This document shows, one piece after another, positions 33,876 to 45,818 of a stretch of 64,000 nt of DNA (positions are counted from its first letter, which is position 1; every line of letters starts with the position of its first letter). Below the pieces are notes generated by a model. It saw only the letters and a list, made by a program, of their open reading frames with translations. It had not been told where the DNA came from and did not search any database. The position numbers were made by a program, and so were the translations under genes. Origin of the DNA: Naematelia aurantialba (taxonomy: Eukaryota > Basidiomycota > Tremellomycetes > Tremellales > Naemateliaceae); the NCBI GenBank assembly GCA_021527695.1, contig JAKFAO010000012.1:248001-312000 (forward strand). Direction: 5' to 3'.

Positions 33876-34605
33876 ACCCTACCTAGAAAGAGACGAGACA
33901 CGACTCACAAATCTCAGACACACTCTTCTCTCCTCTCCTGTTTCTGAATTCCGTTTCTCCCGTTCTCTGGCTATTCGGTATCGGTATCGGGTGGTGCGTG
34001 CGTCTACTCTAGCGTCTGCTGCTGCGTCAGTGCCAGGTCTGCTGCCGTATCTGAGTCAGGCTGGCTCGGCTCAACGGGAAATACGAAAAACAAGCGAGTA
34101 GCACCTGATGGCACACCTGACACCACCACTCACTCGACTCGAACCGACAGCCCCAGACGTCCAAACTAACAAACGTCCAAATGTCCAGACTCCAGACTGC
34201 AGGGTCTTCGTTTCACGCACTGATGACCTGTATCTCCAGCTCGTCTCGTCGATGCAATAGACTTTCAAACTTGCAACGTATTGTACACCACCAAACCGTT
34301 GTTGCTGCTTTGCTGTTACGCGCGCTGGAAAAGAAATCACTCCCAAAGCGGCAATTTTCGCTATTTGGTTCGCCACATCTCACCTCAAAATCTCTCTACT
34401 CACCTCACAAACCTCTATTCACGGGCGAATTTCGAGATGCAAGCAGACTGAACAAGTGCATACTGCCTACCAGCCCGTCCCTTTGCACTTTGCTTGCTGC
34501 ACGCGAGATCCTCCCACTCTCCCTCCCACATCACGCCCTCCCTTTGATTTTCATAGACCCCACACACTTCACGTCGACTTGGAACCCCATTCTTCACCAC
34601 GCCGA

Positions 34606-37600
34606 CTAGAACGCATTCGCCGTCCTCAAACCCTCCAGCTTCTTCAACACGTCCGGCACGCTCCTGTCCAGGTCCGCCGCGATAGCCTGTTGTTTCGGAT
34701 ACGGCAGCAGGCCGAAGCTCTCACACAGGTCTCCATCTACCACATCCTTCACGGGCGCGTAGTATCCTCTGTAGGAGAGGTGGTCTCGTCCGACAAGAGA
34801 CGTGTTCTGACTCCGCATGTGCTGTTCTGTATCAGCAATTGACAACTCAGAAGCCTCAGACGCTAGACCAGGCACAGCGGATGACTCACCATCTCTAGTG
34901 TCGTAGCAAACTCCACGTCGTCCATGGATGCGAATGGGATTAATGCTCCAACAGCACCTGAAATCGTGGTGTACACTAAAACGTCTCGCCCAGCTTCGGC
35001 AAGAGGAATCTTGGTGATCCTGACAGTTTCAGCTCGACCCTCCATCACGATTGCATCGCCAGCTCACGAGGTCACGATGCTCCCAACGTGATAATGAGCA
35101 ATCAGATCCGTCTTGTGTGCGGCGCCCATCAAGAACCCCTTTTCGTGCAAGATGCCCGCACCGGTAGGATCGTCATCGACATTTTCTGATACTCTCGAGT
35201 CCAGCCTGTGCCCGGTCAGCCTCGACCCACTCTGTCACGTATGCTCAGAGAAGCCCGGCAAGCCGAAGAGAGCTAGCGGTAGAATGGATTCTGACGTACC
35301 TGTTGATGAAGACATTTCCAAACTTATCACCACAGACAACCGTCTCGTAATCCACGTTGGTGACGCAGGTCAGCCATCTTGGTTGAGAATCGTCGGCAAA
35401 GATGAGGAGTTGGCGAGTAGGGATCGATCGGTACACGCAGTAAAAGGTCGATTCTTGCATGTCGCCAACGATTATCCGCGCACCGATGACGTTGATGGTT
35501 GTCACGCAAGTAGGGAAGCCCTGCGACCGTTAGCCGGGCTCAGATGAAACCGCCAGGACCCGTGAGAGGTTCATGAGATAGTCGGGAACTCACAGTATTT
35601 TCGCACTTGCGCAACAGAGCCTTCTTACCCATCTCATACAACCTCAAAGACTTTCCAATACCGACGAGTAAGAATCCCTGGAACCCAGCAACACACATGG
35701 GAATATCGTCCGTTTTGGTCTATAAGTCAGCACATTCCGGTCTAGACCCTTCCTTACCTTGTGCATGAGCTCCAACGTCCGCCCGTTGTCTTTCATCGCG
35801 TACACCCGCAGCCAGCCCTCTTTGCATGCGCGAGGAACCAATGTCGTCTGGACAGCTGACCCAACCACAAGACTAGGCTCGCCGCCCATCCGCTCAAAGT
35901 AGCAGATGGCCACTGAGAATGCCGCCTCGTCCTCGTCAAGCTCGATAGTGGAGACCGTTTCGTTCTGTTTGGCAATCAGATTTCGGGCGGAAAATGAGGG
36001 TAAATGATGAGAGGGTGAAGTGAAGCATGAAGTGACGGCATAATGAGAGCGTGCAGTTATGGCATGTAGTGAGAGCTTGCAGTGAGGAAAATGCGGGTAA
36101 GACACTCACGGCTATAGGATCCAGAATACGGAGGAGGGAAGCCCATTTCCCAGCCGGTGCTCGAAGTCGCCCAAAGTCCGTCGCAGGAAGGCTCAATGCC
36201 GCCCGATCAACTCGATCTCCGCTAGATTCCTGCTTATCAGCACGACACGTCAGATTCGCGCACCTTCTCCGCCACTATCCGTTCAATCGCCTTGTTGCTA
36301 TACGTCCGGTGATCGCTCTCAATCACGTAGAAGATGGTGTTGTAAGGATGTCCAACGAATTTACGAGGAGTGTACGTCAGTGGTGTCGAGTCTTGCTGCA
36401 GCTTTTCGCCGAGCTTTGGGATAGTGAAGATCCTGATGAATCAGCTTGGCCTGACTGATCAACGAACCTTAGCGTGTTCCCGGAGATACCAATGATACCG
36501 TCTGGGCACATGCTGGCGTTTAGAGACCATGCGTACTCCAGCGAATCGTAGATGAGTGGCTGAGTCTGCAACAGATCCTGATGGGTATACAGCAACCAGG
36601 CTCGAGTCGAAAATGCCATTACAGACGGTGAACCGTGCACCATGGTGCGTACGACCTTGGGCGGCTTGGCTCCGAGGAATCGTAACCGTGTGTCGGAAAG
36701 GGATCCATCGACGGGGTCGACGACGGTACGCAGCAGAACACCATTGTACAAGCCGATGTTAAGGAACATTGTCGGTCGGTTCTTATCGACCGAAGTATCG
36801 AAGATCTCGGCGAGACAGATGGAAGATGGAGGTGCCGTTAGAGCCTGCAGTGACAGGGTCGTGAGGGTGCTCTCGGGTTCGAGGGAGATGATGTGGACGG
36901 TCTGGTTCTCACATCCCACAGCCTGACATGAGTACAAAGTCGCCACAAGTCAACTCACCAAATACGGAGTACGCCTCCTTCCTTCCGGAACGTCTGCAAT
37001 GCTCATCGCGGTGGCATTGGCAGGAAGAGTCGCCTTTTCTTGGTACTCGCTCAAAGAACCTTCCTCGTCAAGCTCAAAGTATACAACTTCGGCAGTACTG
37101 AGGGCAATCGCAACTTGTCGCTTATTGGTCGTGGCGGCAACGATCGTGTTGCCAGGTGGGACAGGCCATTCATCGACACGATCTGCAGCGCGGATGTGCC
37201 GCAAACCGTATGGATGGACCTGCAGAAGACCGTTGTTACCGAGCTGCTGTACGGCCAGCGTTGGCCCACTGGAGAGAAATCCGGTGTTGTTGACCTCTTC
37301 AATCGTTTGGCCAATGGAAAGCACAAGGGTTCCGTTGGGGAACGAAAGGACGATGTAGGAGTCGAATTCGTCTGATATCAGCTACTGCGAGGGATTCACC
37401 CTCACCTTCGTCTGTCAGCTTCAAGGTCCATACCGCCGTGGGCACGCCGGGCAAGGGCGATGCGACAAGCTGATTGACTTGAAGACCATGTTTGAGCGTT
37501 CGGAATGTACTCCGTGGGCCGCGTCCGCAAGCGGCGTACACCTGTGGTGTATCGGAAGCGTGACCCAGCAGGTTCACGACTTGAGCATCAGTGATAGGGT

Positions 37601-39558
37601 CGAGAGAAGGGAGAGTGTCGACAAGTAAGAGATTCTGGAGCGGCCGAGGAGTGAAGAAAGCATAAGGCAACGGTCCATCCGAGTTGCCATTGTCGGGATA
37701 GTCCGACGAAGCCCACTCTTGCTCGCCGTCGTCGTCAGCGAGACTCTGGAACTGGTACAGATTTCTGTCGTCAGCAATGCGATGAATTTGGACTCACTGG
37801 TCGCCGAGCTCGCTCGCAACAAAGATGTATCCGCTCTTGAGCACGCAGAGACTGCTTGACACCGGGACAGTGTCGAAGTATTTGATACGAAGAGCCTGCA
37901 CATCTTCGTCCTTGTGCTCGATGGTCACTTTGAACAGGTCACCGTCTTCGGATTGCAGCAGGAAGAAGAATGCACCCTGTCGTCAGCGGCGGTGGTGCAA
38001 AGCGACTTGCCTTGATTTTGTGCATGACGGCAGAAACGATGATGACACCTCGGCTGCTTTCGCCCCGCTGCGCCAGGGGATTACGTCGGCGGGGAATGGG
38101 TATCCGGTGTGCGTCGGCATCCATGTGCTTCCAGATGATGTGATCTTCGCAACAGATGAGGACACCAGATGGCCCTTCGAAGCGATCGGACGTGGCGTTT
38201 TGGCCACCAGGAACTGGTTCATTAGCAGTGAACAAAAGAGCGGACCCACCTTGTACCAAGAGATTTGCTCGTCGATCCGTTGGCTCGCTCCACTTTCTCA
38301 CGACGTGATTCAAACCAAGGTCAAGCTCGTAGAATGTCAAGTACTATGATGGTCAGTGTCAGTCCGTGCAATGCATAGGAGTCTGGCTGACCTTTTCTGT
38401 CCGGTTGAACGCCTGTCCTGTTGGATCCTCATCCGACTCTGTGTAGTCGACTTCGAGTGCGGCATACAGTGGGTTATCGTACCCCTGTAGGGTAAGCACG
38501 AGGACATAAGAGTTTTCGGTCGCGTACCTGATCGACGCCAATCAAATGTGTGACCAAAGCATGATTTTTATGTGCTTCTAAAGGCGAGGAGGGGAACAAT
38601 TTTCCTTCGGAGTTTCGGTTGAGCACGTAGACGAGTTTGGACCTTTCGACTCTGCGTCAAGTCAGCCGGAGATGACAGCTAGAACTGAGGGTGCAAAGAA
38701 GAGAGACGACTCGATACTGACGCTCCGACCATGCAGCTTCTCCCCTTTGGATCGACAGCCAAAAACTGGCCGGGAACGACTCGTCTACGCCGCTAGTCAG
38801 CATCATACTTCAGACCGGCTCCACTCCGAGAACCTACCTGGAGCCCGACTTGCCATATACCTCTTGGTACAGGCTCTCAAAGTGGGGTGTGGGCTCGACG
38901 ACAAACTCGATGATGGACAGCCTGCCGGAATCCGACGAAATGAGGATGTAGTCTGAGGGTATCAGCGCGAGCACAACGCGCCGTGCCAGAGCGGCATGGA
39001 TGAAGGATTGCGAGAAACTTGAGACTGACCCTTCGTCATTCCCGCCAGCCTGAACGCAGCAATGTTCCGAACAATGCCGAACGCCTACCTGGTCAGCTTA
39101 TGGCTCGAGTTAGTTGTGGAATGCTGACCTCGGCGGAGCATATTGTGTCGACTGTGATGGTTAGCTGAGTATCAGAGCGGCGAGGGTGTGAAACTATCAA
39201 GGAGGATGATACAGACAAGCAGCGCAGGGATAGATGTAGAAAAGACCATAGAAAGTGCAAGAGCTGCAGGAAGAAGAATGCAAGAGGTAGAGGACGAAGA
39301 GTGCAAGAGGGAGGACGCAGAGTGCAAGAGCTAGAGAATGCAGAGTGGAATCGTTGGGAGATGAGATGAAACGCAGAGACGGAGGACGAAGAGTCGAGTC
39401 GACTCACGCTGCCCAGTCTGCGAATTGAGCTTGACCATCTCCAGCCTCGTCCCTCCACGAACACACAGGATCTCCTGGCCCTTGGTGCCGGAGTACGAGC
39501 CGACCGCCGCCGTGGAGATGTTGGTCGGCGGCGAGAGCGTCAGGTTGAGGAGGTGCAT
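34606..39558 (-). CDS. RSE1: Splicing factor 3B subunit 3 (RSE1/SF3B3)
   Basis: This 1217-aa U2 snRNP component is a triple beta-propeller scaffold for SF3B1. Twenty-one exons: 39408-39558, 39129-39151, 39030-39084, 38838-38952, 38722-38784, 38528-38651, 38392-38484, 38250-38343, 38011-38213, 37798-37976, 37406-37764, 36959-37371, 36468-36922, 36264-36432, 36110-36229, 35758-35964, 35594-35719, 35300-35520, 35068-35205, 34890-35019 and 34606-34821. The length equals human SF3B3. Signatures include [77 protein letters not shown] and [12 protein letters not shown]. Exon 2 is only 23 nt. Most introns are 32-60 nt, and the intron 37977-38010 starts GCAAGT, a canonical GC-AG donor. Confidence 0.96.
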
Positions 39559-40475
39559 CGTGGTTGTTTTGTCTCGTTCTTCTCTCTTCTCTCTGTCCTG
39601 TTCTCTATCTGCCCCTGTCCCTTGTCTCTGTCTCTTGTCTCTTGTCTCCTGTCTCGTGCCTCTTGAGTCTTGTCTCTTATCTCTTTCTTCGACTTTGTTG
39701 TCTCTTTCGTCGACGTTGGTGTCTCTTTCGTCGACGTTGGTGTCTCTTTCGTCGACGTTGGTGTCTCTGTCGTCGACGTTGGTGTCTCTTTCGTCGACTT
39801 TTACCGTGTTCAAGCGATCTCGACCTTGCTCGTTCTCTTCTTCAAATTTCTGACCTGTCCAATTCCTGACCTCTTTTTCTCCTGGTACGAGAGCGTCAGG
39901 TCCTGTTCGCTTCTCTTGCTGTCCAAAACGGCCGACAACGCTCAAAGAAGACGAGACGACGAGAAGCGAAGTACTGCTTGGAAGGGAGAGAGAGAGCTTT
40001 TGCTGATCAGCAGAATTCGCCAAACCAATTCACGGAACCTTTTTCGCGACACTGTAACAACTTTCGCCACTGGTCTCCTCTCGACTACAGCCTCGTCTAC
40101 TACGCTCCTCGACTGCGCTCAAGTGCTCGAGTACCCTCCTCGAAAACGCCGCTGGTACGAGAGCAAGCGCACAGCTGTATCCACATTTGTTTAAGCCAGT
40201 CTTACATACACGCATCCTACAGCCTCTACTCCCAGAATAACATTCCCCAAATATACTCAACCACCCCTCGACTATGTCCAGATTATCCCGCCACTACAGC
40301 CGCCTCAGTCACCCCGCCACTATACCCTACTATACCCCCGTAATGTTCAATTCTCTCAGCTGCCAAAATTGAACAGCTAGTTTCTCTCCGGCGCCAATTC
40401 AAAGCTAGCCTCTCCGCTCCCGTTTAGACAGACAGCCCTCACGGCTGCATGACTCTGGACCAACATTGCACTCCG
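39559..40475. other. Gap between bHLH gene and RSE1, with arrays upstream of RSE1
   Basis: This 917-bp gap holds the RSE1 promoter and 5' UTR, containing a TTGTCTC heptamer run and a 21-bp array (annotated separately), and the 3' UTR of the bHLH gene. No other gene is seen. Confidence 0.6.
39600..39803. repeat. TTGTCTC heptamers followed by a 21-bp array
   Basis: About ten degenerate 7-bp TTGTCTC units (39604-39680) run directly into four to five copies of a 21-bp unit GTCTCTTTCGTCGACGTTGGT (about 39690-39803). Each 21-mer carries one GTCGAC palindrome. The block starts about 45 bp upstream of the RSE1 ATG. Confidence 0.92.
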
Positions 40476-41526
40476 CTATGCCGGTTTCGACGGCACATTC
40501 GAGGGCGACTCGGTAGCAGCACCCTGCGCCCCCGCCGATGCCGCCGCAGACGCAGGTTGCCCCGCGACTGCTTGCGGCCATGGTCCTTGGGGCGGATAAC
40601 TGCCTTGGACGGGATACGAGTGGAATGGCTGACTACCGTATGGCTGTCCGCGGACCATTTCGAGCTCGCGCGTGAGACGCTCCACGTCGCGCGTCAACCC
40701 GTTGGTCGTCTGTTTCATCGCGTTGATGTGGTCGATCGCTGAGAGGTCAGCATACTCCCACTTGAAGGACAGCGAGCAAGGTCCACCAAGCGCACAGGGC
40801 GAGATATGATACAGTGCAGTGTGGTGTCTCACCTTTCGAGAGAATCTCCCATTTGGACGACTTTGTGCCCCGCTCGGCTGGGAGCAGCTCGCGCAGCTCG
40901 TCAAACAGCTCCTTCATCTCCTTTCTGCGCTTCCGCTCAGCGAGCTTGTGGCTGACCCTCAGCTCGGGGGATCGCGAAAACGGCTGATCCTTCTTCTCGC
41001 CGTCGTCGGGCACGCCCAGGTGGTTTTCCACTTCTGCGGATTCGTCGTGGCCTCCCAGCCCGGGGGACACGGCAGCCGAATTGAGGGTTTCGTCTGAAAA
41101 GTGGATCTCGGGGATATCCTGTCCCGACCGCATAGACGAGAGCGTCGGGTCTAGCGGGACACGGTCGGTCGACGCCCTGTCCCCACCGGCAGGTTGGGTG
41201 TTCATATTCTGCCAGTCGAACTGCGCTGCAAAGGCGTGGGTCGGTGACTGGTTCGGGGCAGCCATATCGCGATCAGAGTATCGTAATGCTCCGAGAGCTT
41301 CGTAGATTGCGTCGTTGTCCGACTCTTTGCCGGTATCCGAGGCAGTGGCGGTAGCTGACGGGAGCTTCGAAGCAGGGTCAGCTGCGTGCGGTGCAGTGAT
41401 GAGGCCCGAAGTGGCTGGGGACGCTCCTTCGCGTGTGCGTTTACGGGTGTTGGTGGTGAATTCTGGAGAGATCGGCGCGAGTGTCTGGCGGGTATCGGTT
41501 CTCGAGCGCGGCTTTCCTCCTGCCAT
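40476..41526 (-). CDS. bHLH transcription factor
   Basis: This two-exon gene (40833-41526, 40476-40738) encodes 318 aa. The basic region [20 protein letters not shown] has the His-x3-Glu-x3-Arg spacing of E-box-binding bHLH proteins. Helix 1, a loop with [13 protein letters not shown], and helix 2 ([14 protein letters not shown]) follow, crossing the intron. A short leucine-spaced helix (about residues 247-265) comes after helix 2. The N-terminal ~190 residues are disordered and acidic/Ser-rich; the C-terminal tail is Pro/Gln/Ala-rich, suggesting activation regions. I cannot name the orthologue. By family knowledge it would bind CANNTG, probably CACGTG, as a dimer in the nucleus. Confidence 0.87.
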
Positions 41527-43222
41527 TACGCAGCGGAAGAGGGATGGTGGGTCGGCCGGCTAGCTTCCAGGCCAGAGGCGTAGTGATTGCGGCGTAGTGA
41601 TTGCGACAGCGGCCGTGTAGACGATAGAGTGAGGAGCGACGGATGTGAAACGCGAGGGGGCGGGATGAGCAACGGGCGAAAGAGGGTAAGGTCTCAAAGA
41701 GGGTTGGTGTGCAGGGCGGTTGAGTTGGCAAGTACGGGCTGTCGAGTAGAGTAGTAGCGCTAGTGAAGCTGGATGCTTCAATGTTGTGCAAACGCAGGCG
41801 TGAAGACCTGACGAGATCAACAACACTCTCTGATTCGGGCGGGCACTCACGGGTCCAGCAGTTCTGGAGCTACAAAGCAGGTCGACTATCTATTCAGTCT
41901 TGGGTAGACCCATGGCGCTGACCGTCAGCGAAGCACTCATCGTCGATAAAAGTCGCGTCAAAGTCAACAACGAGGCAAGCACGTGGGAACAACGAGAGGA
42001 AGGAGAAGGGCGGGAGGGGACGGTGGCGGGCGGGGAGCAGGAGCGGTGTTATGGAAACGCCGACGAGTGCAGCAGCATGGCGAAGCGCTGGTGGTGGGGT
42101 GCACTCGATGCATAGACAGATGGAGGATGATGTGCACGTCGAGGACAACGAGGACGATGAAGAGTGATTGAGAGAGGCAAGAGAGGCTCACTGGAGGAGG
42201 GGAGAGGACGACGGTCGTCAGGTTTGTCCTCGTGGTCAACGTGGGCGATGCGTGTCAATCGTCGCGTGGCTACAGCGTGAGCGGGGTGCGACGGGAGTTT
42301 GAACATCATCAGACCCGGGTCACAGCAAGGTCATGAGCGATGGCACAGAGTCAACATGCAGCTCGGACTGGGAGCGAGGGTCTCACTGGCAGGCTGATAG
42401 GCTACACACTACTGGTCGTACAGGAAGGGCACTGACGAGCCTGCAAACAAACTGCCCCGTCGCTAGACGAGACGCGTCTCGCGGACGATCGCTCGTCCCT
42501 CTCTGTCCGCCGTGTCGACGACAGATGTGCCTGCAACGGTGGGAGTTGTGTACAAGAGGGCGTGTAGTTGTGTGACCAGTCACCAACCCACTGCAAGGAA
42601 CGATGGATGAACCCCAAGTGTTTGTGCACATGAGAGCCCTCAAGAACACTTTCACTGTCCACTCCCAAACAGTTAGTCTGTTGCCTGCTTCGCTCGCGCC
42701 GTTCAGACTTCGACCGCGATCAGCCTGTATCCTGTCATGCAGCCGGCGCCGCTGAAGGACAAAGTATCCATCCAGGGGGTGCAAGTTCTTGTTTCCTTCA
42801 ATGTCCAGCTGCCTAAGCCCTGCTTCTTGTCGCGCAGCCCACAGCCGTCAGCCTTCAGCGGCGTTGCTTCGTAGGCTCTCGTCCGCCTACACTTCTCATG
42901 ACCAACACAAACCCCCGGGTCACTTCCTGTGCATAGACATCACACCAGATCACAGACAACAGACAACAGACAATAGACAACAGACAGCAATGTAGTGGTT
43001 CAGCGTAAAACAGACCACGGTGAATACGTAGACAGCCTCGCGGGAATCGCCGCCCGTCGGTGAATTCAACGTCATTCTTGACAACTCCACTCTGACAACT
43101 CCATCTTCACCTCTTGAGCATCTGGCAACCTCGCAGCACTCGGTCGGCAGGCGTCACAGCGTACAGATCAGCGGTGACTATTGAGCTGCCGAGCTCGACT
43201 TTAGCGCTATCCAATTTGAACC
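41527..43222. other. 1.7 kb divergent gap, bHLH / RCF2-like
   Basis: This region lies between divergent starts. It contains a short CAGACAA heptamer run (about 42950-42990). Minus-strand ORFs at 41894-42309 and 42383-42784 lack domains and have no acceptor that would link them. I see no supportable gene. Confidence 0.55.
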
Positions 43223-45142
43223 ATGAAGGTAGGTCGCGCGAAGCTTGCTGGGAGTTTGCTGACGAGCTTGTCTATCCCTTGCTGTCCGACTACTCGTTAT
43301 CTCAAACGACTCGAATCGTGAATCTTCTGCTGGTCTATCACAATGTTTGGATCCACTCTTCCTCCCCCTCCTCCGTCCCTCCTCGGCTCGGCATGTCCCA
43401 CGTGCGCTCACATCTCTACACTGCGCCTGCTGCCTGCTTGTATATCTACCGACCTCCTCTCCCCCTGCCTCCCCGTAGGTCCTCACGCCAGAGGACCTCG
43501 CAGGCCACCGCGCCGCCACGACCTCGGGCGCCATCCGCGGCCTCGCGCTCGGCGCCGTACTGTCCGGGACCACGTTCTACACCCTCCAGCGCCGGTCCAC
43601 CTTCTACCGCCAGCTGCCGTTATCGCTCAAAGCGCTCGGGGTCGTCGTCGTCGTCCTTCCGTGCTTTAGCATCGGGGCGGAAAAGGCTGGAGAGAGGTAC
43701 GAGCGCGAGCAGTGGTCGGGCGTGGGAAAGCTGGAGCTGGATGCAAGGGCGCAGGCTATGACTGATCGGTGGAATGCGATGGATCGGTGGGGCAAGGTCA
43801 AGGACTGGTGTAGTTCGAACAAGTGGGGATTGATGGGGACGTCGTGAGTGTCCACTCGCTGCTACTCTCGGGCACATACGGCTCTCTGGTGACTACTGCT
43901 CTGTGGCGACTTCTCTCTGGCGACTACTACTCTCCTACTCTACTCTCCAACTCTCGTTTCTGCGTGTCTCGTTTCTGCGTTTCTCGTTTCTGCGTGTTTC
44001 CTTTCTGCGGACCGTTACCATCGCCATCCGCTCGCCCTGTACTCTCTGTCATGTTCTCTCCTCTCGTCCATTTTCTGTCCCTCATCCATAACCTCCCCTC
44101 CCCTGCCTCACGCAGTCACGTACGTACGCCTGTACCGGACCTGCACGTACACGTAATCACTAGCAGCGCTGATGTAACCCAGGTGGGCGACGGCAATGGC
44201 TGGGTCGTTCTACCTCGTCAACCGGAACAACGCCCAGTCGTTTTCGCAAAAGGTCAGCCCGAGTCCTTTATTTTCTGCCTAGGCATTGCTGCGACCTTCT
44301 GCTTGGACTTGCCTCGATTGCTTCTTGTCTCTGTTCCTTAATCTCTCGATCTGTCTAGCCTGCGTGACTTTTCCCCGACTCTCTGTCCATCGCTTGCGTC
44401 CCGCTCCTCTCGCCAGACCTTCATCTCTAGCTCCAGCTCCTCTGGGCTCTCTCGTACCGAATCCCAGCCCCAACCCGCTCTCTGGAGCTGGATGCTCGAT
44501 GCGTGCCCCAGCCTCTGATACTGGTGCTCACTTCATCCGACCGCAGCTGACCACACAGATCGTCCAAGCCCGTGTATACGCCCAAGGTAAGCACTTGCAC
44601 AGGCGACGCTGACCCCGCAGCATGGACTGTAGCCCTCTTGCTCGCCGTGGCATTCACCTCGGGCTTGGGACGGCACGACGAGACAGACGTGCAGGCCCGG
44701 AACACGGACCATAGCTGGCGGGAGATCCTGGGTGCGTGCTGTTCGCTTGGCTTTTCTCGTCCCTTCGTCCCTTTCTCGTCTCTTCCTCGTCCCTTCCCTC
44801 TGGTCTGTTCGTCGTCCTCTCATCCCCCATACCCCATGCTACTGGTCATGCCCGTTGTTTGCTCTTCACGAGTGCGTTGCAAGATACCCCACTCTCCATG
44901 GCGTCGCTACCTAGAGAACGAAGAAACGAAGGATTACAAGTGACCTGGGCTGACGACGACGTCCGTGTTCAGAACAAGAAGGCTACTTGAAGCCCGGGGA
45001 CAAGGAGGCGCTGGGCGAGATACCTCCGGGACAGTCGTCATCGTCCCCGTCATCGTCACCGTCGCACTCGTCCGGGCCATCGGGACCTGCGAAACACGCG
45101 GTACCCTCAGCTTCAGCTTCGGCTTCCAGGACCTCTGCGTAG
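43223..45142 (+). CDS. RCF2: HIG1-domain respiratory supercomplex factor (Rcf2-like)
   Basis: This 249-aa mitochondrial inner-membrane protein of the hypoxia-induced-gene-1 family resembles yeast Rcf2, which associates with cytochrome c oxidase and supercomplexes. Exons are 43223-43228, 43479-43843, 44183-44252, 44559-44586, 44621-44731 and 44973-45142. The first coding exon is only ATGAAG. The N-terminal part (TPEDLAGHRAATTSGAIRGL, then SLKALGVVVVVLPCFSIGAE) gives two membrane segments. The HIG1 part, FYLVNRNNAQSFSQK, IVQARVYAQ and AWTVALLLAVAFTSGL, is assembled from three short exons. The last exon encodes a Ser/Pro-rich tail of about 40 residues absent from yeast Rcf2. Assignment to HIG1 is good; choice between Rcf2 and other members is less certain. 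Confidence 0.77.
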
Positions 45143-45818
45143 GTCGACCAGTGTCCCGTGAGCCTTCTTACGGCCCGCGGCGGTAGCTGCTCGACGTAGC
45201 TGCCGAGGCGAAGAAGGGTAGAGTGATGGCAAGTCTGGACTGCAGACGCGCTGTCGCGGCGATGTAGAGTACTTGAGTAGATCTGAATGCAGCGTACTCC
45301 CCAGTCCAGTCACATCACCGAGCACAAGCACAAGCACCAAGCACTAGTCTCCAGTCCCAAGCACAAGCACAAGCACAAGCACAAGCACAAGCACAAGCAC
45401 AAGCACTAGTCACCAGTCCCAAGCACAAGCACAAGCACAAGCACAAGCACAAGCACAAGCACAAGCACAAGCACAAGCACAAGCACAAGCACAAGCACAA
45501 GCACTAGTCACCAGTCCCAAGCACAAGCACCAGCACAAGCACAAGCACAAGCACAAGCACAAGCACAAGCACTAGTCACCAGTCCCAAGCACAAGCACCA
45601 GCACAAGCACAAGCACAAGCACAAGCACAAGCACAAGCACCAGGTAGATACAGCCTGCACTACCCAGCATACATACGGCTCAACACGGCCGCATCCAGTA
45701 CATACACCGCGACGTCCACGATATACATCGCAGCATCAGTACTGACACCGCCGTCCGTCGGCCAATAGTGGTGTACTGGCGCCACTGTCCTCGCCGACGC
45801 TACCAAAGACATCCCAGC
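45143..45818. other. Convergent gap RCF2-like / deubiquitinase
   Basis: This 676-bp 3'-3' region is dominated by the CACAAG hexamer array. Both 3' UTRs must lie here. No gene is seen. Confidence 0.7.
45315..45645. repeat. AAGCAC hexamer array punctuated by ACTAGTCACCAGTCCC
   Basis: About 45 AAGCAC/AAGCACC hexamers are broken four times by a constant 16-bp segment ACTAGTCACCAGTCCC (once ACTAGTCTCCAGTCCC), giving a composite repeat with blocks of different lengths. Confidence 0.95.

Larger units (their letters stand above)
32936..34605. other. 1.7 kb gap between RSE1 3' end and KIC1 start
   Basis: This contains the KIC1 promoter and 5' UTR and the RSE1 3' region. About five 20-21 bp units of AGGAAAGTGCACGAGGGAGG lie at 33285-33375, and eight CAACCTCAACCC-like 6/12-bp units lie at 33805-33875. 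Short ORFs on both strands lack recognisable domains and no splice chain was found. Confidence 0.6.

Noticed and set aside
38011..38060. Read-through of the GC-AG intron in RSE1 as coding sequence
   Set aside because: Read-through keeps an open frame briefly but loses the conserved [13 protein letters not shown] block, which only splicing restores.
41894..42309. Possible small two-exon gene on the minus strand
   Set aside because: A plausible donor exists, but no AG acceptor precedes the second open segment in the right phase.
43114..43761. 215-codon plus-strand ORF overlapping the RCF2-like exon
   Set aside because: It reads the same exon in the wrong frame; the HIG1-family frame is clearly conserved instead.
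45315..45645. Cys-Leu repeat ORF on the minus strand
   Set aside because: It is a translation of the AAGCAC hexamer array.
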